Of a DNA stretch of 64,000 nt, positions 56,340-64,000 are shown in pieces. The notes beneath the pieces are model-generated. The model made no database searches, was not told the origin of the DNA, and saw only the letters and a program-made list of their open reading frames with translations. The position numbers were made by a program, and so were the translations under genes. Position 1 is the first letter of the stretch, and each line of letters begins with the position of its first letter. The DNA is from Spirodela intermedia (lineage: Eukaryota > Streptophyta > Magnoliopsida > Alismatales > Araceae): contig LR746274.1 in the NCBI GenBank assembly GCA_902729315.2, positions 1,825,037 to 1,889,036 of the forward strand. The letters run 5' to 3'.

Positions 56340-56600
56340 TTGAGGCGGACGGGCCAGGCCCGGGCCAGGCTTACTTTGTGCTAGGGGAACAGGCCTGAGC
56401 AGGTATGTGGTTCAAATAAATCGGGCCGGGCCTAAGAAAACAGGCCCGTTGAAATGGGATGAATTATTTGTAGCGATAAATGGGCATGATCTTTCTCGGG
56501 ATTTCCGGAATAAGCCCGAAAGTTTTGGTCGTAAAGGGCCTTATTTCTTCTTTCGGGCCAATTTTGGGCCAAAATCCGAATACGTAGGGAGGCCCGGTGG
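56340..56600. repeat. GGCCC-rich block
   Basis: Dense GGGCC, GGCCCG and AAGCCCGAAA motifs, similar in style to 50850-51115. Alternatively these could be site II (TGGGCC) promoter elements of the RING gene. The sequence does not decide. Confidence 0.35.
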
Positions 56601-56929
56601 ATGTCTGGACTAATTGGGTCCAGTTAATGATCAAATAAAAATCTAGGAAGATTTAAATATTTCGGTAGTCTCATATGGTACGTAGCGATGTGTATTCTTT
56701 ATGTAAATATAGGACAAATAATGACTTAAGAGTCCGATCGGGGTCCACATAAAGAGGACTATATATTATTGTTGCTCTAATTTCTTCTTCGCTGTGCTCG
56801 GCGGCGCTCGCCTTTGGTCGAACCCACAGCGAAGAGAAGGGGATTCTGGGGAATTGGGAATTGCCGGAGGACCTCCCGGGAGTCAGTGGTTGAAAGGAAG
56901 TTGATCCTAATCCTGCCGGGCCTCCCAAG

Positions 56930-57357
56930 GTACTTACGATTGACTCCGATTTTCTTTCGTCTCCTCGCGCACGCCTCCGGAATATGCCTTCGGTCGCCGT
57001 CTCCGGGGAGTTTTTCTTCTGTCGGATTTTTGGGGTTTTCGTTTTTACGATTTGAAATTGGAGAAAGTATTTGGTTGTTGGAGGTTTTTTGGCGATCCGC
57101 GTGCTAATCTTGTTGTAGTTTCAGCCATCACTTTATTTGATTATTTTGGTTTCTGACTTTAGGAATTCCTTTCTCCCCGTCGTAGACGTATATTGTTATA
57201 GCGGTTGCCCGACTAGGACGAAAAAAATTGTCAATTGTGGCAGGCTGCTTATTATTTATTTTTTCCTATTGAGTTGTTTTGATTTTACGTTTCTTGCCCT
57301 TGTTGTGTATTTGTGCCTAAATTTGATTATCTTGAAGCATTTTTGCGTGCGTCCAGT
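56930..57357 (+). other. Predicted leader intron of the RING gene
   Basis: AAG|GTACTTACG at 56930 and TGCGTCCAG at 57357 give a plausible 428-bp T-rich intron in the 5' UTR. It would end 23 bp before the start codon. Inferred from splice signals only. Confidence 0.5.
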
Positions 57358-57380
57358 GTTTCGAGACCTTCAGAGCTAGC

Positions 57381-60300
57381 ATGAGTGCGAGGGTATCATC
57401 CAAGCGACCTTCTCGGAGGTGCACGTCGGAATCTAACAGCAGCAATGGGAAGATAATGCTGAATGTGGATTTGAACATGAACTCGGACGCATCGTATGGC
57501 AGTATCCATGCGCATGCCCCTCCTCCAAGAATGGCTGCTCCAGTAATGCCACAGTCAAATCAGTCTGTCGGGCAACAGTCTACTACCCTGCAGTCAAATG
57601 CACCCATCGATGTTGAGGCAATCGATGATGATGTGGTGCTGCTGCCGTCGTCAAGAGATTTCCCTCAGGTTCGCTCAGCAAGAGTGTTCTTTTCCTTTTA
57701 TCATTTCCTTCCTAGTATTTCTTTGAGATTATTCCAGAACCATTAAAAGCTGAACGAGTGAAAATGGTAAAATTGTGCTAACTTTTTTTTCTTTTTTATC
57801 TGTTCTACTGGAGTGTGCTGTACATTGACCACGGAAGCAGTTTTAGGTAGCACTGAAACCGTTTCATTTTTTAAAATTACGGGTCGCAGTACTGATACGA
57901 TCAATTACTCCCCCAGCTGCTCATGGAGGATATGTCCTGTCAGAGCTCAGTTTTTTTTAATTAACTTGAATATCTAATTTAATATAAAGTCGGTAATTTT
58001 GTGATTATTTTTTTTATTGTCATCAATTTCTACCCGTTTGGGTTATTTTACGTACAAGTGATTAATATGGGTTAAGAATAAATGTGGATGCAAAAGATAT
58101 ATTGTAAAAAATCTCTTTTCATCTGCAAGAAGACGACTGAATACAAAAATGCTCCGCGATAATGAGCGTTGAAAACTTCTGGTTATCATTGTTCCTTATT
58201 TTATCGTTATTTATTGATTTTATTTTTAGATTAAATAAATTACTACTTTCCTCAAGATGCTCTGTATGAAAAATTACTGCATGGAGAAGTTGATTACATC
58301 CGTACAACAACGTGTTGATCAAACAATTTTATTTTCCCAAGCTGATTTGATTTTGTTTAGCTTGTTGCTTGTGCTCTTGTCAACTTTCTTATCCTTTTTA
58401 ACTTCATGGATGAGGTTAACTTTGACCTTATCTGACTCATTTTTATATATGCATTTGGGCATGCTATGTGCAATGTGCATTATGTAAATTAAGCTTTCCT
58501 TCTTGTCACTCCTTCCAATGATTTCGTAACTTTTGTCATCAATGCGTTTGCTTTATGTTAGTAATGCTCAGTGTAATGAGATATAACCTTTAGTATTGAA
58601 CTCTTGGGCAGCTATACTTACTATCAGAGAGTGGTGAATTGTTTCGTGCAATTTCAATATGTTGAATTTACATCTATGGTGTCGCAAATATTTACACAAA
58701 TGATTTAAGAGATTTATTGTGGTTCAATCATCTTGACCTACCTTATTCTCTAATTAGTTGTTATTAAAGTTTCCACTTAATTGCATCATCATATTAGAAG
58801 TTGATTTAAATGTGCTAACTGAACCTTCACACAGAGTCAAACTTTCATTCATATCAGATTTACTTTAAAAAATGTGAATAAATGCAAAATGAACTTAGAA
58901 AGCCTGTGGCAAGGTTGGAGAAGATGAACACAACACTTTTAAGTGGTCATACAACCTTGAGTACTGAAGCTTTTTGGAGCGGATGCGATTTCTATATTCT
59001 TGGAAATTTAATCAAGGAGCTTTTAACAAAGAGTCACCAGTAATTTCTGTTCACACCTCTGTTCTGGCGTGTTATTTTCTTCATGGATTAGCCCCGAATT
59101 TTATTGGCGGCCATCTACTATTCCATCAGGTTCATTCAAAAGTCCTTTCATTTCGTCACCTAAAATCATGCATGATATTTACACATTAATAAAAGAATGG
59201 GGAGTTTTACCAGTAAATTCAAATTTTCAGTTTCAGCATATCTTATCAAATGATTTTGTTTCTGTTCAACCGTTCCAAATATCGCCAATTATTTCTCTTT
59301 GGCATGATCGTTTTTGGGTAACTACGTTTTTGTTAAAACAGAACTCAAATTAATGCGAGTGACTCTGCTAGCAATGCTGCTATTAGACTGCATTATCATT
59401 TCTTATCGTACAGGGTCGGAACAAGTCCAGGAGAACTCGCCCCATTACAGTAATCTTAGATGAAGATTTAGATGTCCAAGTGGGGCCTTCAGGTTAGTTT
59501 CTGTCTTTTTTATTATTATTATTATTTCGGTTGATGCTAGCAAGTATAGAATACAGATATTCTATATTTCGGCTTCATTCCTTTGTTCATATTTCTCTTG
59601 CGTGATCTCTAAAACACTCTCTAAAGAAGTAAAACCACTGAAAATCTGTGACGTAACCTTATGGCTTACCTGATGCGTTTTATAGAAAGATCATTTCATT
59701 TTAAATTTTCTTGCTGCTTACAGTGGCTCTCCACTTCTCTGCATGCGACCTGGATTTTCCTCCTAAACGACATTACTGACAGGATGTCATTCTACTGTTT
59801 TGCATCATGGAACCTTTTCATTTTAGTTTAATTCTCCATAAGGTTTTTGGTTTCCTCTAATTGATGTTTACTATTCCGTATCTCCATTACATTCCAAAAT
59901 CTCAGGAGTGTTCCAAGTTCAGCGGAAAGTTTTGCATCTGAAAACTTTCGCCGATATTGATTTTTTATTTTAGTATTTTTGTGACTTATCATTTTCTTCG
60001 ATTTTTAATATGAATGACACTTCTGCTGTCGATTTTCATAAACATTTCCCTGTTTATGAGAGAACAGGTACTATTTTTTTTGCCAAATTTTTTGATTGCT
60101 ATTTTCAATGTATGTGTTATGTTTGTCACTCTACCAATGTTTTTGAGAAATAATGAATCTAGGACCAACAGAAAGGAAAATTAATGTAACCCTAGTTGTG
60201 GTTTTCATGCCATCAATGTTCCCATCAAGGTGGGACATCATTGAAATATCTTGGTTAAATCCCTTTTCTTAACTTTGGAAATAATGGATGATATCTATTC

Positions 60301-61170
60301 GCGTGTTATTTGTCAATGTTCTCACTCTCTTGCTCTCAGGGTTCATCAAATTCCTTCCTTCCCCCTTTTTTTTATTGTGCCAGAAACCTCTGGAAAGCGC
60401 TCGTCGGCTAGGCCGTCTGCCAACAATCACAGCAGACAGAAGGTGTCATCTAAGGGCACTGTAATCAACTGTGAAATCTATGAAAAATCGGAACTGGGTC
60501 ATGAACCCAAGGTCAGTGGCCATTCTCTGCATCGACCATACAAGCATTAATGTACGTTCCTGCATCATATAATCACTTTAACTAGAGAGAGATAATAATC
60601 GATTTCCTGCCATAAGTTTTTCAATTCTCCTGCATATTCCATCACAGACTTATTTCCTTGAATCGTGGACATGGATTTTGTCTCAAGTTCATATATATGG
60701 GCCTCAGAGAGAGAGAAAGAGAGAAGAGAGGGAGAGAGAGGGAGAGAGAGGGAGGGAGAGAGATGGAGAGAGATGGACAGGGAACAGATCTAAGCTTCTT
60801 CAAATTCTTCCTGATGTATTGTTGTGAGATGAAATGATCATGTTTTGTAAAAGAAGGCCAATCGTGATTTTATTTGGTGCTCATCAGCCCCAGATCTGTG
60901 TTTAGTGCATTTTCTGATCCGGTTGGCATGTGGCAGAAAAGGTGTGTTTCGAAGAGCTCAGAACCCCAGAGGGAGGCCCCAAAGGAGCCCGCTTTCACCT
61001 GCTCCATCTGCTGGGGGCAGCTGGTCGAGGAGACATCGACCATCTGCGGCCACATCTTCTGCCAGGGCTGCATCAAGGCCGCCATCCACACCCAGAAGAA
61101 ATGCCCCACCTGCAGGAGGCCTCTCACCATGAAGAACATCCATAGGGTTTACCTCTCTGTTACCAATTGA
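57381..61170 (+). CDS. RING-finger E3 ubiquitin ligase, RNF4 / STUbL-like
   Basis: Four coding exons, 57381-57668, 59414-59492, 60384-60511 and 60937-61170, give 242 residues with matching phases. A C3HC4 RING lies at the C terminus: C187, C190, C202, H204, C207, C210, C221 and C224, followed by RRPL. The N-terminal two thirds are disordered and Ser-rich. Two hydrophobic cores next to acidic residues, DDDVVLLP (82-89) and ITVILDEDLD (107-116), look like SUMO-interaction motifs. A short RING protein with upstream SIMs is the architecture of SUMO-targeted ubiquitin ligases, so nuclear turnover of SUMOylated proteins is the likely role. That role is inference, but the RING is certain. Introns of 1.7 and 0.9 kb contain no other gene. 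Confidence 0.88.
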
Positions 61171-61178
61171 ACTAAGGT

Positions 61179-61180
<2 letters not shown>

Positions 61181-61210
<30 letters not shown>
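61181..61210. repeat. CT microsatellite after the RING gene
   Basis: A CT run of about 30 bp starting some 10 bp after the stop codon, so in the 3' UTR. Confidence 0.9.
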
Positions 61211-61212
<2 letters not shown>

Positions 61213-62114
61213 CTACATATTTATATATATCTAAATGTGTGTGCATTCTTATCGTTTTCATTTGCAATGTGAAGCAGCAGGAGGCCTCCGCCATTTCTGC
61301 TATTTATGCTGGACGTGTGGGTCGGTGGGGTTTTGCGTGGCCAGGCGGTATCTGGGGCTCGCTGAGCATTTCATCAAACAGATGGCGTCCTCCACGAGGG
61401 CATCGTATGGAGGAGGTGCCTCCGCTCCATCTGATTGGCCGAGGGAGAGCGGGGGATGCCGCTGTGCCATGTAACTTCGTGATTTAGTAGTGGCACTCAA
61501 TTGGATATTATTTTATTTTCATAGATATCCTTATCGTGCTGTGGGGCCCACTTAGGTGTCCACCGACTAAGGTCAAGTCCCCTTGAAAGAGGCTGTATAG
61601 GGGAGTCAGTCCAAAATTGTAGTCAAGGTCTGAATCAGCTAATTTGACTTTAAAGTGGTCAACCCTCCCGGTTTACGCGGACCATCCTGGCTAGTCAACG
61701 CTACAGTGTGTTCAAAATGACAGGGACATTTTGGTCTTTTAAAATAAAATAATCTGAGGTTGTGAAAAAGTATTATTGTTTTATTATCAGCTTTGAGCAA
61801 TTTATTCAATTTACTAAATAATAATATTTGACTATTTATCAGCAAATGGATATATCCAATACTTTGCGGGTTTTTAGGGGATAAACTTATTTGCGACGCC
61901 TTCCCGGAGCCGTCATTCGTATGAGAAAAACACAGTTAGATGCTTCTTTTTTAGTTTCCTCATTGGGGACTTCCTTCAAAATTTCACGCCAGCCAACTGA
62001 CGCCACGTTACGGTTTCTCCTGACGCCAATTAGTCCGGCGCTTGGATCGCATGAAAACCCGGGACTCCCCATTCGTAACCAACTACGACCCATTCGCCCT
62101 TTCGATCCGTTTCG

Positions 62115-62120
62115 CACGTG
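62115..62120. promoter_or_regulatory. CACGTG element upstream of SPS
   Basis: GCACGTGT, a G-box core about 500 bp before the SPS start codon. Motif-based only. Confidence 0.4.
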
Positions 62121-62173
62121 TGGAATATCTCACCAACAACTTGACACGTAAACACTCGCTGTCATACGATCTT

Positions 62174-62180
62174 CCACGTG

Positions 62181-62181
<1 letters not shown>
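62174..62181. promoter_or_regulatory. G-box CCACGTGG upstream of SPS
   Basis: A palindromic CCACGTGG directly before a CT tract, 440 bp upstream of the SPS start codon. G-boxes are common in light- and sugar-responsive plant promoters. Its use here is inferred. Confidence 0.5.

Positions 62182-62215
<34 letters not shown>
62182..62215. repeat. CT tract in the SPS promoter/leader
   Basis: A CT run of about 34 bp directly after the G-box. CT-rich tracts are frequent around plant transcription starts. Confidence 0.9.
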
Positions 62216-62217
<2 letters not shown>

Positions 62218-62617
62218 TAGCGGCAAGAAGCAAAAGCGACCTGCGTGCACAGATTTATATCTCCTCTCTCTCTCGCTCTCTCTCTCTCTTCATTCGCAGA
62301 GAAGATCCAGTTGGTTGCTCCTCGTTAATGTTGAATGCACGGGACTGCATCGGTTGACAGGGGATTTTTTTCTTCCTCCCCTCCGAAGAAGTGGGCTCTG
62401 GATCTTTCTCTGAGTCTGGGCATCTCTCATTTGAGGACTCGCAGGGCAGTGAGGAGCGCAGACGATCAGAATTCTCTGTTCCGTGGCTTTCTTCGTCTGA
62501 TTAGTCGTCGAGAGCACTGATCATCATCCCTCTGTTCCCTCTGAGCAGAGGAACAGTGGGATAGAAGCAGGTCCTGCAGGGAAATCACGGAACCTCGGGA
62601 AGTGATTTTGGCGTGAT

Positions 62618-64000
62618 ATGGCGGGGAATGAGTGGATCAATGGATACCTGGAGGCCATCCTGGACAGTGGCGCCGCTGCGATCTCCGGCGATGAGCATGG
62701 CCAACAGAGGGGGATGACGTCCCCGGCGTACTTGAAAGAGAGCCCTCGAGGAGGTGGCGCCACCGCTGCAGGCGCCGGAGCCGGGATCGACGAGCTCAAC
62801 ACAACGAGGTACTTCGTCGAGGAGGTGGTGACGGGAGTCGATGAGACCGACCTCCATCGGACGTGGATCAAGGTGGTCGCCACCCGCAACACACGTGAGC
62901 GGAGCTCCCGCCTCGAGAACATGTGCTGGCGTATCTGGAACCTCACCCGCAAGAAGAAGCAGGTCCCCCCTCCATCTTCCTCGGCCGAATTCATCGCCTT
63001 CTCCGTGTCTCTGCGCGCGCATTTTCTGAAGTTTATGCTTCTAATAATTGGGAGACGTAATTTTATATACATTGCACACTCATTGTTTTTTATTGTACTT
63101 TTGAATAGATGTTTGTTTCCTTTCATTGGAATTAATATAAATTATACGGCAGCCAGAGCTGGGACTAGGTTTTTACTGGGAAAACGCCTTGAAAATTTTT
63201 GTGAAGTCAAGAGAAATAGTCGCATAAATAGTATGAAATCGACTCAGAGAAATCGTCAGGACCTTCTTAGCAAGTAAGTTGCGTCCATTTTGGGGAAGCA
63301 TCAATATTATGCATTCATTTCTTACTAGAGAAATGGAGATGTCTGGTCTTCTGGGGTGATCTGGTTCTTCGGTCAGGAGTTCCAACCTTGGAAATGCTGC
63401 ATTCTTGTGATTCAAAATAATGCCGAATTATCTTGCCATGGGAAAATAGAGCACTCGTGAGTTTTGTTCTTCATTCCTTCTCATCATGCATTGTCGTTCA
63501 TGATCTTTTTTGTTCCCATGAAAAGGGAGCTGTTCTTCAGTAAATGTTGGAATTCCGAGTTTTATATAGCAGCATAAGTATGTCAGGGGAAAATGAAGGT
63601 TTTATTTCTGTGTAATAGTGATGTTTCTTATTCATCAGATCTCTAAGATTTCTGGACTTAAGTTTTTATTTTTGATGAACATCAGAAGACAGGAGCTCGA
63701 GCTTTTTTCCACCTACAAGGATCCTTTCGCCTTCGTTTAATCTTATCATTCATTGAACATATTCAGACATAGGAGTAGTGTATATGTGGGAACAAAAATT
63801 GTGTAGTCATACTAAGCGAATGAATATGATTGGATAATTGATCTCTGAGAATCGTATGCATGTATATGAACAATGAACAGCTTGAGGCGGAAAATCTCCA
63901 ACGAACGGCTTGTCGGAGGTTGGAGAGGGAACAGGGGCGGAAGGATGCTACTGAGGACATGTCAGAAGACATGTCGGAGGGGGAGAGGGGGGACACAGTT
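62618..64000 (+). CDS. SPS: Sucrose-phosphate synthase, 3' partial
   Basis: The enzyme makes sucrose-6-phosphate from UDP-glucose and fructose-6-phosphate in the cytosol and controls flux into sucrose. Only the N terminus is in the window: exon 1 62618-62962 (115 residues) and exon 2 from 63881 to the edge (40 residues, open). MAGNEWINGYLEAILDSG is diagnostic and resembles the maize/rice SPS1 (B-type) start. YFVEEVVTGVDETDLHRTWI, RLENMCWRIWNLTRKKKQ and SEDMSEGERGDT follow. The ~30-residue Gly/Ala-rich stretch between the two conserved blocks is typical of that type. The glycosyltransferase domains lie beyond the window. The intron (918 bp) has no recognised content. The start codon begins the family consensus directly. 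Confidence 0.95.

Larger units (their letters stand above)
53870..56760. other. Intergenic region between DUF707 (-) and the RING gene (+)
   Basis: About 2.9 kb between divergent genes. It holds GA/CT microsatellites (54333-54365, 54504-54535, 55377-55401), GA-rich stretches near 55550-55650 and 55770-55795, and a GGCCC-rich block at 56340-56600. No coding gene was recognised. Short frames here are low-complexity. Bidirectional promoter elements are likely but not pinned down. Confidence 0.6.
61211..62617. other. RING 3' flank and SPS promoter/leader
   Basis: No other gene was recognised. The last ~500 bp contain ACGT-core elements, two CT-rich tracts (62182-62215 and 62263-62290) and the presumed SPS 5' UTR. 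Confidence 0.6.

Overview
This is nuclear DNA from a flowering plant. Genes carry GT-AG introns, long CT/GA microsatellites occur throughout, and much of the DNA is Ty1/Copia and Ty3/Gypsy retrotransposon wreckage. The GC-rich CBSX6 and lipase exons set in AT-rich repeats, plus an SPS N terminus like the grass SPS1 type, lean towards a monocot. That placement is an inference. No bacterial or organellar features were seen.

Layout. 1-5.9 kb: most of RPT4, a 26S proteasome ATPase subunit (+). 6.6-10.4 kb: a decayed LTR retrotransposon. 10.4-13.1 kb: an intact secreted acid-lipase-type gene, copy A (-). 13.2-14.7 kb: its upstream region. 15.1-20.4 kb: a complete but dead Copia element with very short LTRs. 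21.3-24.6 kb: a second intact lipase, copy B (+). 24.9-26.9 kb: a broken, intron-retaining RPT4 copy (-). 27.1-45.2 kb: nested retroelements, namely a Gypsy fragment, a Copia fragment split by a solo LTR, another diverged solo LTR, and an 8.8-kb Copia carrying a further solo LTR and a GC-rich insert. 45.5-47.0 kb: a third, decayed copy of the lipase-A upstream region. 47.3-49.7 kb: CBSX6 (+). 50.1-53.9 kb: a DUF707 gene (-). 57.4-61.2 kb: a RING ligase with SUMO-interaction-like motifs (+). 62.6 kb to the end: the start of sucrose-phosphate synthase (+).

The main structural result is a large inverted duplication. The order RPT4(+)/lipase A(-) on the left is mirrored by lipase B(+)/RPT4 pseudogene(-) on the right, around a spacer largely made of the Copia element. 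Introns are kept, so this was a DNA-level duplication. Both lipases keep full reading frames and a Ser/Asp/His triad, while the second RPT4 collapsed. Arm similarity stops at the lipase TATA box, so the two lipases have different upstream DNA. A third copy of the lipase-A upstream DNA lies before CBSX6 and has lost nearly all CpGs.

The genes do not form one pathway: proteasome, extracellular lipase, CBS-domain protein, DUF707 protein, ubiquitin ligase and sucrose synthesis. The Copia and solo-LTR insertions can be ordered in time because several keep exact or near-exact 5-bp target duplications. All exon coordinates come from reading splice sites and conserved protein sequence by eye.
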